Origin: Eubacteriales bacterium
GTDB taxonomy: Bacteria > Bacillota > Clostridia > Lachnospirales > Lachnospiraceae
Assembly: GCA_030526715.1 (NCBI GenBank)
Contig: JAUNCG010000001.1
Span: forward strand, 16,150-80,149
Reading direction: 5' to 3'
DNA: 64,000 nt
Below the pieces are notes generated by a model. The model had not been told where the DNA came from, did no database searches, and saw only the letters and a program-made list of their open reading frames with translations. The position numbers and the translations under genes were made by a program. Below, piece by piece: positions 1-8,751 of this stretch; position 1 is the stretch's first letter, and the number at the start of each line of letters is the position of its first letter.

Positions 1-390
1 ACCATTTTTACACCATTTTCGCATGGGCTTATATCCGAAAATATGAAATTATGAGGCGGTAGGTTATGCGAATTTGGTGTATTTTCAGACTACATTGAGA
101 TACATGAATTTATGGGGAGATATGAAATCAGGCCGTTTTCCACGATTCCAAGTTTCATCTATTTTTCCTCCTAATCTTATGTCCATACCATCGTGTGCCG
201 ACTTTGTCGACATACATTGCCGTAGACTACATCCGACGTTGAAAAACTACTTCAGATGTCATTTTTCTACGAAAACATCTTTTTTCTGTTCTTGAAACAG
301 TTTAGCACAGGAAATGACCCTATTGCAAGACAATTCCATCGCCTTATCCTGACAGGACACGACCGTCCTCGACGGAATTCGACAGATACT
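1..390. other. Window-edge intergenic stretch, no gene recognised
   Basis: No reading frame here resembles a known protein, and those present are short with no good ribosome binding site. On the plus strand a 6-bp inverted repeat, AGATGT at 254-259 and ACATCT at 275-280, is followed by five T residues and could be a weak terminator for a plus-strand gene ending before the window. Downstream of thiN several CGAC tetramers recur at 10-15 bp spacing (360, 370, 380, 395 and 406). Otherwise I see nothing. Confidence 0.4.
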
Positions 391-1086
391 TCACCGACTT
401 CCTCTCGACAAAATATCACTTCGTCCCGCAAAGCTCTTTTTTTCATCTCTTGATTCGATGACAAGCAGTTTTCCGCCTTGGAAGGATATTCTCCCCTCTT
501 TTTCCACAATCTCATTGCTGATTCCCAGAGCAGAATCCGCCGACAGCACGTGATTCTTCAGCGGATAAAAGAAGCCCTCCAGCGTCAGCCCCGTCACAGG
601 ACCACCGTGAGCCAGCAGAGAAATATACTTGCCGTACTGCTCCTCCTTACCAATTGTCAGACCGTGATCCACCATGCGGATCCGATTATAGGCATCCACG
701 AGACAGCAGGGTATTCCCCGATTCAGCGCCATAGACAGATTACGGATACTCCCGAGTACGTGATCTATACGGCTGCCTGTAGCTCCCAATACACAAATCT
801 CTGTGCTTCCCGCAGCCAGCGCCGTCTCCATGGCGATCTCCATATCTGTGGAATCCTTCTGGGGACGGAATCTGCGCACCGTCACCCCCCTGTCTGCGAA
901 CTTCTCTGAAAGTCCCTCCCTCGCAGAATCAAAATCTCCCACGATCTGATCCGGAAGGATACCGACTCTTAACAGAAATTCCATCCCGCGATCTGCCGCG
1001 AGAATATAGTCAAATCTATGATTTGCCAAAAAATCGAGGGCAAAGTCATCCTCGATGCTGCCCCCGTTAACGATCAATGTCCGCAT
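391..1086 (-). CDS. thiN: Thiamine pyrophosphokinase
   Basis: This enzyme transfers pyrophosphate from ATP to thiamine, giving the cofactor thiamine diphosphate in the cytoplasm. The 231-residue product carries the family hallmarks GDFDS (residues 50-54), a KDSTD metal/nucleotide motif (77-81) and GATGSRIDH (101-109). The ATG at 1086 lies inside the end of rpe (13-nt overlap), so the gene is the last of a tightly packed minus-strand run stp-prkC-rsgA-rpe-thiN, a common Firmicute order. The C-terminus runs about 17 residues past the usual LLVIESRD ending; the polar tail has no recognisable function. Family assignment is firm. Confidence 0.93.
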   Translation of the reverse strand: MRTLIVNGGSIEDDFALDFLANHRFDYILAADRGMEFLLRVGILPDQIVGDFDSAREGLSEKFADRGVTVRRFRPQKDSTDMEIAMETALAAGSTEICVLGATGSRIDHVLGSIRNLSMALNRGIPCCLVDAYNRIRMVDHGLTIGKEEQYGKYISLLAHGGPVTGLTLEGFFYPLKNHVLSADSALGISNEIVEKEGRISFQGGKLLVIESRDEKKSFAGRSDILSRGSR

Positions 1087-1745
1087 GTCACTGTCTCCAT
1101 CACGTTCTTCAGTTTTCTTACATTCGCCACAATATCTCCTTTGAAAACCGCAGATCCGGCAACGATCACATTGGCGCCTGCCTCCAGAACTCTCGGCAGA
1201 GTCTCCTCATTGATACCGCCGTCAACCTGTATATCCAGCGTCTTCCCCCGGGCTTGTGCCATATTGCGCAGCTGACGAATCTTGCAAAGTGTGCTCTCTA
1301 TAAACTTCTGTCCTCCGAATCCCGGATTCACCGTCATGATAAGCACCATATCCACCTCGTCCAGTACACATTCCAGCATGCTCACCGGTGTCGCGGGATT
1401 GATCGCCACCGCTGCCTTAAGTCCCTGATCATGAATCTGATGGAGCACACGATCCAGATGTCTGCATGCCTCCGCATGAACCGTGATCATATCTGCGCCG
1501 CAGCGTGCAAACTCTTCCACATAGCGTCCCGGCTCCTCCACCATAAGGTGGACATCAAATTTTTTATCTGTCACCTTACGGATCGAGGAGATCAACGGCA
1601 TACCAAAGGAAATACTCGGTACAAACATCCCATCCATGACATCGATATGGATATAATCCGCTCCGGCCTGCGCCGCTGTCTGTATCTGTTCTCCAAGCCT
1701 TGAAAAATCAGCTGCCAAAATAGAAGGTGCTAACAGATTCATCAT
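1074..1745 (-). CDS. rpe: Ribulose-phosphate 3-epimerase
   Basis: Interconverts ribulose 5-phosphate and xylulose 5-phosphate in the pentose phosphate pathway. The 223-residue TIM barrel begins with LLAPSILAADF and shows the metal and phosphate-binding motifs HIDVMDG, VHLMV, MTVNPGFGGQ and QVDGGI. I place the start at the ATG at 1745, whose first base is the last base of the rsgA stop (TGATG coupling), with an AAGGAG site six or seven bases upstream. A second ATG follows immediately at 1742, and a TTG lies at 1748. The family is certain; the start is uncertain by one codon. Confidence 0.95.
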   Translation of the reverse strand: MMNLLAPSILAADFSRLGEQIQTAAQAGADYIHIDVMDGMFVPSISFGMPLISSIRKVTDKKFDVHLMVEEPGRYVEEFARCGADMITVHAEACRHLDRVLHQIHDQGLKAAVAINPATPVSMLECVLDEVDMVLIMTVNPGFGGQKFIESTLCKIRQLRNMAQARGKTLDIQVDGGINEETLPRVLEAGANVIVAGSAVFKGDIVANVRKLKNVMETVTCGH

Positions 1746-2623
1746 CAATATCTCCTTTTCTCCTTTAATTCTCCATACATCTCAAGATAATTTTCATAAC
1801 GTTCCCGACTGATTTCTCCTGCTTCCAGCGCTTCCTTCACCGCGCACTCAGGCTCGTGCGTGTGTGTACACCCAAGAAACCGGCATTTCCCCTCATATGG
1901 AAAGAATTCCGGAAAATAATCCTTCAGCTCCTCCTTCTCCATATCCCATACAGCCAGTGAACTGAATCCCGGCGTATCACAGAGATAGGTATCCTTTTCC
2001 ACATATAAAATCTCGGAATGCCTCGTCGTATGTCGCCCCCGGTCAATCTTCTGACTGATCTCTCCGGTCTCCATCTTCGCCTCCGGAACCAATAGGTTCA
2101 CCAGAGAGGACTTTCCCACTCCGGATGGTCCCGCCACGGCTGTCGTCTTTCCGCGAAGAATCTCCCTGATCTGCTCCAGCCCTTCCTGTTCCAGCGCGCT
2201 GGCAAACAGTACCTGACATCCACTGTGCTCATAAATGCGTCCCAGCTTCTTCAGCTCTTCTTCCTCCACCGTATCCTGCTTATTAAAGCACAGCACGCTG
2301 GAAACAGACTGACGCTCCATAGCTACCAGAAAACGATCCAGCAGATTCAGATTCGGCTTCGGTCTGGACGCGGCAAAAATCACCAGCGCCTGATCAATAT
2401 TTGCCACCGCCGGCCTGATCAGCTGATTCTTTCTTGGCAGGATCCGATCCAGATTCCCCACCTTCTTTTCCTCATTCACCACGCTGATCTCGACCTCATC
2501 CCCCACCAGAGGCTTCTGTCCTTCTTTTCTGAAAATACCTTTTGCCTTACACTCGTAAATACCGGATTCCGCTACCTGAACGTAGTAGAATCCGGCGATT
2601 CCCTTGATTATCTTTCCCTGCAT
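1745..2623 (-). CDS. rsgA: Ribosome small subunit-dependent GTPase A
   Basis: A circularly permuted GTPase that checks late maturation of the 30S ribosomal subunit. The 292-residue protein has an N-terminal OB-fold (about 1-70), then GTPase motifs in permuted order: G4 NKQD (114-117), G1 GPSGVGKSS (165-173), the switch GRHTTR (196-201) and G3 DTPGFS (216-221). A C-terminal zinc knuckle uses Cys247, Cys252, a His and Cys260. It lies three bases after prkC and overlaps rpe by one base, so the three are probably co-transcribed. This placement beside the PP2C/PASTA-kinase pair is typical of Firmicutes. Confidence 0.95.
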   Translation of the reverse strand: MQGKIIKGIAGFYYVQVAESGIYECKAKGIFRKEGQKPLVGDEVEISVVNEEKKVGNLDRILPRKNQLIRPAVANIDQALVIFAASRPKPNLNLLDRFLVAMERQSVSSVLCFNKQDTVEEEELKKLGRIYEHSGCQVLFASALEQEGLEQIREILRGKTTAVAGPSGVGKSSLVNLLVPEAKMETGEISQKIDRGRHTTRHSEILYVEKDTYLCDTPGFSSLAVWDMEKEELKDYFPEFFPYEGKCRFLGCTHTHEPECAVKEALEAGEISRERYENYLEMYGELKEKRRY

Positions 2624-2626
2624 ATA

Positions 2627-4729
2627 TTATCCTACCTGACTGAACGGAACATCATAGGTCACGATCGTCTCATACTGACCGGTCTCGGCATTCAGCGTCG
2701 CAAGCGATACCACGCCGCTTGAAAGCCCTGCTGCACCCTGCACGTTCAGATCATAGGGAAACTTAATGTTCTCCCCCTCTGCCAGAATCGTACTCACACC
2801 ATTTTGCTCCAGCACCAGCCTTGCCTGTTCGCCATTGTAATTCGTCGGCGCATCCAGCTGTACATTACATGCCCAGCTTCCCGCTGTCGGATCGTTCTGC
2901 GCAGCACTCTCCGGGCCGGCACTGACGATCAGTATCACCGTGCTGCCGATGTCCGCATTCCCCATCATACTCTGTTCCATGACGATTCCTGCCGGTACCG
3001 TACTGCTGTTATCGTCCTGACGCTGTACATAAAAGCCCGCTTCCATCAACATGTCATACGCATCTTCATAGGTGTTTCCGGTCACGTTCGGAACCTGTCC
3101 GGGCAGAAGCTGTACAGAATTGACCTCCTCCGTCGCCGGTGTCTCCGTCGCCTCCGTCTGTGCCACGGCTTCCGTTGTCGTCTGTGCCGAGGTCTGTGCC
3201 TGTGTCTCCTGCTGTACAGACTGCGTCGTATTTCCCTGCGTACTCTCCGTGGTCTTCTGTATCTCTGCCCCACTCTCGGTGGATGTGCGATTACCGAACA
3301 GACTTGGGAAGCTGAACTTGAAAAGTCCAAGAGCATTCGCCACCAGTCCGAGGAAAATACAGGCGATCAAAATCGCGATCATAATGCTTGCCGCCGTCAT
3401 GATCTTTTCCAATCTGGGATTCAGCACGCTCTTATCATCATCGTCATCCTGAAAGCTTCTGCGGCCGTCATACAAATCCTCCTGATAATCATATCCCCTT
3501 TTTCCGTACGCTCTGGAATCCATGCCATAGGTATACGGATCATAGACGTCCTGCGGTACAGGACCGTTCCCCATGCCGTTCTGTATGGGTCCGTTCATGG
3601 CACCGCCCATGCCGTTCTGCATAGATCCGTTCATGCCGTTCATCTGCCCCACCATACCGTTATTCATGGGAGTGTTCATGACGCCTGCCATCCCTCCCGT
3701 CATAGCGCCGGGCATAACATTTCCCATATTACCGGTCATCTGACCATTTGCAGCGCCCATCTGACCGGTCTGACGAAGTCCCTGAGGCTCCTGCAGCGCC
3801 TGCTGCGCCTGTGCGGCATTATAGCTGTCCTTGATCGCACTGAGCTCCTCTCTGGAAATCACCACCGTGCGTCCCCCTTCATTATTGGGGATAAACACGA
3901 AATCACCCTCCGGGTTCACCAGAGACTCCTTCAGATCCCGAATCAGCTCCGACATATTCGCATATCGGCGATCCGGACTCTTCTGGGTACATTTGTTGAT
4001 GATCTGTACGGTGCTCCGCGGAAGATCCGGCACATAGAAATCCGGAGACTTCATCTCCTCCTGAAGATGCTTGATGGCAATCGCCACTGTAGAATCTCCG
4101 TCAAACGGCACTCTTCCCGTCAGCATCTCATACAGCGTGATTCCCAGAGAATAGATATCACTCTTCGCATCGCTGTATCCGCCTCTCGCCTGTTCCGGAG
4201 AACTGTAATGAACAGATCCCATGGCCGCCGTAGTGATGGTATTGTTATTTACCGCGCGGGCAATTCCGAAATCCGTCACCTTCACCTTACCATCTGTGGA
4301 GATGATGATATTCTGCGGCTTTACATCCCTGTGGATGATCCCGCTGTTATGCGCAGCCTCCAGTCCCTGAGATACCTGTATCGCTATACTGGTGGCCTCA
4401 CGCACCGTAAGCCTTCCTTTTTTAGCTACATAATCCTTTAAAGTGATGCCTTCTACCAATTCCATGACGATAAAATACATGCCATGATCTTCACCGACAT
4501 CATAGATATTTACAATATTCGGATGAGCCAGACCTGCCGCCGCCTGAGCCTCTGCTCTGAACTTCGTGATAAATGCCTTATCCGCGCGAAACTCGGCTTT
4601 TAAGACCTTCACGGCAACAAAGCGGTTCAGCTTATGATCTTTGGCTTTGTAGACATCCGCCATGCCGCCGGTACCGATCTTACCGACGATCTCATAACGT
4701 CCCTGTATGAACATTCCTTCCTTCAACAT
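2627..4729 (-). CDS. prkC: PASTA-domain Ser/Thr protein kinase
   Basis: A membrane-anchored eukaryotic-type kinase that senses peptidoglycan or lipid II and phosphorylates cell-wall and growth regulators. The 700 residues comprise a kinase domain (about 10-270) with glycine loop GKIGTGGMADVY, Lys41, HRD (133-135) and DFG (153-155); an unusual Met/Gly/Asn-rich linker (about 320-395); one transmembrane helix (about 443-466); a Thr/Gln-rich extracellular stalk; one clear PASTA domain (about 535-606); and an unassigned C-terminal domain (about 620-700). One PASTA unit is fewer than the three or more of well-studied homologues. It follows its cognate PP2C phosphatase by 17 bases. The linker has methionine at nearly every fourth residue, reported separately. 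Confidence 0.93.
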   Translation of the reverse strand: MLKEGMFIQGRYEIVGKIGTGGMADVYKAKDHKLNRFVAVKVLKAEFRADKAFITKFRAEAQAAAGLAHPNIVNIYDVGEDHGMYFIVMELVEGITLKDYVAKKGRLTVREATSIAIQVSQGLEAAHNSGIIHRDVKPQNIIISTDGKVKVTDFGIARAVNNNTITTAAMGSVHYSSPEQARGGYSDAKSDIYSLGITLYEMLTGRVPFDGDSTVAIAIKHLQEEMKSPDFYVPDLPRSTVQIINKCTQKSPDRRYANMSELIRDLKESLVNPEGDFVFIPNNEGGRTVVISREELSAIKDSYNAAQAQQALQEPQGLRQTGQMGAANGQMTGNMGNVMPGAMTGGMAGVMNTPMNNGMVGQMNGMNGSMQNGMGGAMNGPIQNGMGNGPVPQDVYDPYTYGMDSRAYGKRGYDYQEDLYDGRRSFQDDDDDKSVLNPRLEKIMTAASIMIAILIACIFLGLVANALGLFKFSFPSLFGNRTSTESGAEIQKTTESTQGNTTQSVQQETQAQTSAQTTTEAVAQTEATETPATEEVNSVQLLPGQVPNVTGNTYEDAYDMLMEAGFYVQRQDDNSSTVPAGIVMEQSMMGNADIGSTVILIVSAGPESAAQNDPTAGSWACNVQLDAPTNYNGEQARLVLEQNGVSTILAEGENIKFPYDLNVQGAAGLSSGVVSLATLNAETGQYETIVTYDVPFSQVG
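3572..3739 (-). repeat. 12-nt tandem repeat encoding (Met-x-x-x)n inside prkC
   Basis: The reverse-complement start triplet CAT recurs every 12 bases over most of this stretch, so the kinase linker has Met at nearly every fourth residue, with Gly, Asn and Pro between. One unit is shortened to three codons and one Met is replaced by Ile. The units are degenerate in sequence but strictly in frame. Confidence 0.85.
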
Positions 4730-4746
4730 ACCTTCACCTCAATCGT

Positions 4747-5487
4747 CTACATTCTCACCAGCAGCACCGTTATGTTATCCAGCCCGCCGTTCTCATTTGC
4801 TTTCTTCACCAGAGAATCCCCTGCGCTCTGAAGGCTGTCCGCGGCACGTACCACCTCCGACAGCTCCTCATCCTGAAGCATGTTCGTCAATCCGTCCGAA
4901 CACATCAGTACGATATCTCCGCTCCTGAGCTTCACATCAAAAAAGTCGATATCCACATGATCCTCGACCCCTACCGCTCTGGTGATCATATTTTTTTTCG
5001 GATGATTCCGGCTCTCCTCCTTCGTCATCCGACCGCATCGCACCATCTCTGCCACCAGAGAGTGATCCCATGTCACCTGATGGATCTCTCGCTTTCCCTG
5101 TCGGTTGCTGAGCAGATACAGCCTGCTGTCTCCTACATTTGCCACATAGAGCGTCTTATTTACAATCGTCGCAGCCACCATAGTCGTCCCCATACCCCGG
5201 AACTCCTCTTTTTGGTGCGACTCCTTCCATACCTCTTCGTTTGCCGCTTCGATGGCTCTGCGAATGATCCGCACGGGATTCTTCTCCCGCTCCATCTCCC
5301 GGATCTTCTCCTGCAGAACCTCCACTGCATAGCTGGATGCCCGATCGCCTGCACGATAGCCTCCCAGTCCGTCCGCCACAACAAAAAGGTTCGGGAGCTT
5401 GCCTACCGGCTGTTCCGAAGCAAAGACATAATCCTGATTCACGCTGCGGATCTGTCCTTTATCCGTTGCACCATACGATTCCATCAT
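4747..5487 (-). CDS. stp: PP2C-family Ser/Thr protein phosphatase
   Basis: A metal-dependent phosphatase that reverses the action of the adjacent PASTA kinase. The 246-residue catalytic domain shows the PPM motifs in order: NQDY near residue 17, VADGLGG, GDSRLYLL, MCSDGLTNML and a C-terminal GGLDNITVLLV. The open frame extends upstream to 5793 but that part is the antisense-like shadow of rlmN; the ATG at 5487 (with a second ATG at 5484) is preceded by GAGGAG and begins the conserved YGATDKGQIRSVNQD segment. It lies just below the rlmN terminator and starts the stp-prkC-rsgA-rpe-thiN group. Confidence 0.94.
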   Translation of the reverse strand: MMESYGATDKGQIRSVNQDYVFASEQPVGKLPNLFVVADGLGGYRAGDRASSYAVEVLQEKIREMEREKNPVRIIRRAIEAANEEVWKESHQKEEFRGMGTTMVAATIVNKTLYVANVGDSRLYLLSNRQGKREIHQVTWDHSLVAEMVRCGRMTKEESRNHPKKNMITRAVGVEDHVDIDFFDVKLRSGDIVLMCSDGLTNMLQDEELSEVVRAADSLQSAGDSLVKKANENGGLDNITVLLVRM

Positions 5488-5563
5488 TCCCTCTCCTCTT
5501 GTCTGCCGGGTCTCTTTCCCGGTCTGAAAAAAACAAAAATTCAGTTTAATTCTACCGCAGGAA

Positions 5564-5594
5564 CGAAAAAAAGGCAAGCCATTTATGCTTGCCC
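5564..5594 (-). terminator. Rho-independent terminator after rlmN
   Basis: Inverted repeat with arms at 5573-5579 and 5587-5593 (GGCAAGC/GCTTGCC), followed on the minus strand by a run of seven or more T. It overlaps the rlmN stop codon and separates rlmN from stp, though read-through is possible. Confidence 0.85.
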
Positions 5595-6638
5595 CTTTTT
5601 TTCCTGTGTATCCATATAGCTTTTTCTTAGCTGTCCGCAGGAAGCATTCACATCCTCTCCCAGCGTGCGACGAATGGTCGCATTGACCCCCGCCCGCTCC
5701 AGCTTGGCCCGAAACTGCTCCGCCGCCCTGCGATCCGGCTGGACAAATTCCCGCTCCTTGATTGGATTGACCGGAATCAGATTTACATGACAATTTATCT
5801 TTCCGATCAGCGCGGCAAGACGCTTGGCATCCTCCTGAGAATCGTTGACATTGCTCACAAGACTGTATTCAAAGGTCAGTCTGCGACCCGTCTTTTCGAA
5901 ATAATTTCTGCAGGCTGCCAGCACCTCCTCAAGCTCATATTTCAATGCGATCGGCATCAGCTTCGTGCGTTTTTCCTGCGTGGACGCATGCAGTGATAAG
6001 GCCAGCGTGATCTGAAGCTTCTCCTTCGCCAGATCGTACATCCGCGGAACGATACCGCAGGTGGAGACCGTAATATTGCGCTGGCTGATATGTAATCCGT
6101 GCTCATCGCTGAGCATATGGATAAACTGTAGCAGATTCTCATAGTTATCCAGAGGCTCACCGGTTCCCATCACCACGAGATTGGAGACCCGCTCATTGCT
6201 GTATTTCTGAATCTTATAAATCTGATCCAGCATCTCTCCCGGAAGCAGATTCCGTGTAAGACCGCCCAGCGTGGACGCACAGAAACGACATCCCATGCGG
6301 CATCCCACCTGAGACGAAATACACACGGAATTTCCGTGGTGATAACGCATCAGCACACTCTCGATCACATTCCCGTCCGCCAGTCGAAACAGGAACTTCT
6401 GTGTTCCGTCCGTGGCAGAGGTCAGCACCTCCAGAATCTCCAGATCCGTACACACATACTCCTGTGCCAGACGGTTTTTCAACGCCTGCGGAAGATTGCT
6501 CATATCCTGAGGTGTATCCGCCAATTTTTCGTGAAACCACTGGTACATCTGTCTGGCGCGAAAGGTCTTCTCACCCATAGCAAGTAGCTCCTGCTGCAGC
6601 TGATCGTAATTCAGTGATTTCAGATCCTTTTTTTCCAT
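5583..6638 (-). CDS. rlmN: 23S rRNA A2503 / tRNA A37 C2-methyltransferase
   Basis: A radical-SAM enzyme that methylates C2 of adenosine 2503 in 23S rRNA and A37 in some tRNAs. The 351-residue protein has the [4Fe-4S]-binding CX3CX2C at Cys113, Cys117 and Cys120, and the C-terminal resolving cysteine in GEDVNASCGQL at about residue 334. The radical-SAM core includes MGTGEPLDNYENLL. It starts ten bases after rsmB, consistent with one transcript, and ends in a strong hairpin. Cfr, the close resistance paralogue, methylates C8, but this length and context fit the housekeeping RlmN. Confidence 0.96.
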   Translation of the reverse strand: MEKKDLKSLNYDQLQQELLAMGEKTFRARQMYQWFHEKLADTPQDMSNLPQALKNRLAQEYVCTDLEILEVLTSATDGTQKFLFRLADGNVIESVLMRYHHGNSVCISSQVGCRMGCRFCASTLGGLTRNLLPGEMLDQIYKIQKYSNERVSNLVVMGTGEPLDNYENLLQFIHMLSDEHGLHISQRNITVSTCGIVPRMYDLAKEKLQITLALSLHASTQEKRTKLMPIALKYELEEVLAACRNYFEKTGRRLTFEYSLVSNVNDSQEDAKRLAALIGKINCHVNLIPVNPIKEREFVQPDRRAAEQFRAKLERAGVNATIRRTLGEDVNASCGQLRKSYMDTQEKKGQA

Positions 6639-6648
6639 CTGTCTCCCC

Positions 6649-7992
6649 TTATCTGACTCTCTTCAATCTTGCAATAAAAAATCCATCTGTTCCATGCACT
6701 CCCGGCAAAAGCTGCAGATAGCCCTCCTTCGTCGTAGCGCTATGAAGCTCCTCACACAGATATGGATCCAGACTCTCCAGCTCAAAGGGATAGTTTTCCA
6801 AAAACCATTTCACATTCTGCCAGTTCTCCTCGGCCGCGATGGTGCAGGTACTGTAGATCAGAGTTCCTCCCACCTTTGTATAGGACCATACCGTATCCAG
6901 AATCTTGCGCTGAATGCGTACCAGCTCCTGCTGCTTTGCCTCTGTCATGCGAAAACGGATATCCGGCTTCCTGCCAATGACCCCAAGTCCGGAGCACGGT
7001 ACATCCGCCAGCAGAATATCTGCCTTCTCCACAGACTGTGAATCAAAAATCGTAGCGTCTTTCTGCACCGCCGCCATATTGATACGTTTGCTGCGGTCGA
7101 TGTTATCCTGCATCAGCTCCACCTTATATTCCGTCAGATCTCTGGCCTCCACGTAGCCGCTTCCGCCCAGCTTATCCGAAAGATGCAGACTCTTGCCTCC
7201 CGGAGCCGCACAGACATCGATACAGTAATCTCCCCACTTGGGGGCTGCCGCCTCCGCTACCAGCATGGAGCTGACGTCCTGCACCTGAAAATACCCTTCC
7301 TTGAATGCCTGAATCGCCTGCAGATAATTGTAATCCGAAATCTCAAGAGCGTAATCCAGATAAGGAACCTCATGTACGGTGATCTTCTCCGCCTCCAGCA
7401 TTTTTACGATCGTTTCCTTCGTCGTGCGGCTTAAATTGCATCGAATGCAGGTCGGACGCTCCACCTCCATACTGCCGCAGATTTTTTCCACCGTCTCAAA
7501 ATCAAACTGCCCCAGCCACTTGAGCAGGATCCACTCGGGCATGGAATAGCGAACAGACAGGTACTTCAGCGGCTGCCTTTCCGGATCCGGATATCGTACC
7601 TGCGCAAGTCCGCGTGCCACAGCGCGAAGCACACCGTTTACAAACCCTTTCAGGGTATAAAAGCCTTTTTTCTGCGCGAGCTTCACCGCCTCATTGCATA
7701 CCGCGGAATCAGGTACGCTGTCCATATATTTCATCTGATAGACGGACATACGCAGCAGATTACGGATCAAGGGCTTCATATTGCGCACCTTCACCGTGGA
7801 AAAACACTCCAAAATATAATCCAGCTGAATCATATGCTCCAGAGTTCCCTCCGTCACCCGTGAAATAAACGCACGATCGCGTTTTTCGAGATACTGATAT
7901 TTTTCCAAAACCTCCCGCAGCACCACATGACTGTAACGCTCTTCCTCCGTCACTTCCATCAGAATTCCCAAAATAATCTCTCTTATATTCAC
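6649..7992 (-). CDS. rsmB: 16S rRNA m5C967 methyltransferase
   Basis: An SAM-dependent RNA cytosine-5 methyltransferase acting on 16S rRNA. The 447 residues comprise an N-terminal NusB-like RNA-binding domain (about 1-140) and a C-terminal Rossmann methyltransferase domain with the SAM motif DVCAAPGGKSLH and two catalytic-cysteine motifs, DVPCSGLG and YSTCTIA. Length is normal for RsmB/Sun. It sits between the YugP-like protease and rlmN in a continuous minus-strand run. Confidence 0.95.
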   Translation of the reverse strand: MNIREIILGILMEVTEEERYSHVVLREVLEKYQYLEKRDRAFISRVTEGTLEHMIQLDYILECFSTVKVRNMKPLIRNLLRMSVYQMKYMDSVPDSAVCNEAVKLAQKKGFYTLKGFVNGVLRAVARGLAQVRYPDPERQPLKYLSVRYSMPEWILLKWLGQFDFETVEKICGSMEVERPTCIRCNLSRTTKETIVKMLEAEKITVHEVPYLDYALEISDYNYLQAIQAFKEGYFQVQDVSSMLVAEAAAPKWGDYCIDVCAAPGGKSLHLSDKLGGSGYVEARDLTEYKVELMQDNIDRSKRINMAAVQKDATIFDSQSVEKADILLADVPCSGLGVIGRKPDIRFRMTEAKQQELVRIQRKILDTVWSYTKVGGTLIYSTCTIAAEENWQNVKWFLENYPFELESLDPYLCEELHSATTKEGYLQLLPGVHGTDGFFIARLKRVR

Positions 7993-8013
7993 CGATCCTT
8001 CGATCCTTTCCTT

Positions 8014-8751
8014 TTAATCACGATTTCTTGAGCGTGAAAGTAAAATCAGACGCAGAAGCTGAAGCATCGAGCTGGCCAGCGCCGCTACATAGGTCAGCGC
8101 CGCAGCGCTCAGAACGCTTCTCGCTCCCTTCATCTCCTGCTCCCCCAGCATACCGCTGCTCTCCAGCACCTTCAGAGCTCTGGAGGATGCATTGAACTCG
8201 ACCGGGAGCGTCACAAACTGAAAGAGCACTGCCAGAGAAAACAGCAGAATGCCCGCCGTCATCAACGGCTGAATGGAAAAGAAGATCCCCGCCAGAAAAA
8301 TCGGCCATGACAGCTGGGAGCCAAAGTTCGCCGCAGGAACCAGACTGCTTCGAAGCACAAGCGGCGCATAATTCTTCTGGTGCTGTATCGCATGTCCGCA
8401 CTCATGAGCCGCCACACAGACCGCCGCGATGGAATTCGACGCATAGGTACTGTCCGAAAGACGCAGCACCTTACCTCTTGGGTCATAGTGATCTGTCAGA
8501 TTCCCGGATACCCGTGCGATCGTCACATCATAGATCCCCGCCATATGCAGTACACGCTCCGCAGCCTGCGCCCCGGTAAGACCGGACATGCACCGCACGC
8601 GATGATATTTTGCAAAGGTACTCTTCACATTGGCAGACGCCAGCAGCGTCAGCACAAGACCGGCCAACGCCAGCAGCATGGTAGGATCAAAATACAGACC
8701 GCCATAGCCTCTTCCATATCCGTAAAAATTGTTTGCATAGCTTAACAGCAT
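8014..8751 (-). CDS. YugP-family membrane zinc metallopeptidase
   Basis: A 245-residue membrane protein with a zincin HECGH motif at 116-120, followed by hydrophobic helices in the C-terminal half. A first helix (about 24-41) follows a Tyr/Gly-rich N-terminus. This matches the YugP/DUF2265 family of predicted membrane proteases found between fmt and rsmB in many Clostridia; its substrate is unknown. The start at 8751 overlaps the end of fmt by ten bases and is preceded by AAGGGGGT. Confidence 0.88.
   Translation of the reverse strand: MLLSYANNFYGYGRGYGGLYFDPTMLLALAGLVLTLLASANVKSTFAKYHRVRCMSGLTGAQAAERVLHMAGIYDVTIARVSGNLTDHYDPRGKVLRLSDSTYASNSIAAVCVAAHECGHAIQHQKNYAPLVLRSSLVPAANFGSQLSWPIFLAGIFFSIQPLMTAGILLFSLAVLFQFVTLPVEFNASSRALKVLESSGMLGEQEMKGARSVLSAAALTYVAALASSMLQLLRLILLSRSRNRD

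Noticed and set aside
74-453. Small plus-strand open frames at the window start (74-295, 256-453)
   Set aside because: No credible ribosome site, no hydrophobic or domain pattern, and the second overlaps the thiN 3' end.
3572-3739. Possible CRISPR-like array because of regular 12-base repetition
   Set aside because: Units are too short, lie in frame in a coding region, and encode a low-complexity linker.
2804-4441. A 545-codon plus-strand open frame opposite the PASTA kinase gene
   Set aside because: It lies fully antisense to a well-recognised kinase, is rich in His, Arg and Cys, and has no ribosome site or similarity to a known family. It is a codon-bias shadow.
5488-5793. Longer N-terminus for the PP2C phosphatase
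   Set aside because: The extra codons run across the rlmN terminator and 3' end, and the conserved domain starts exactly at the ATG at 5487.
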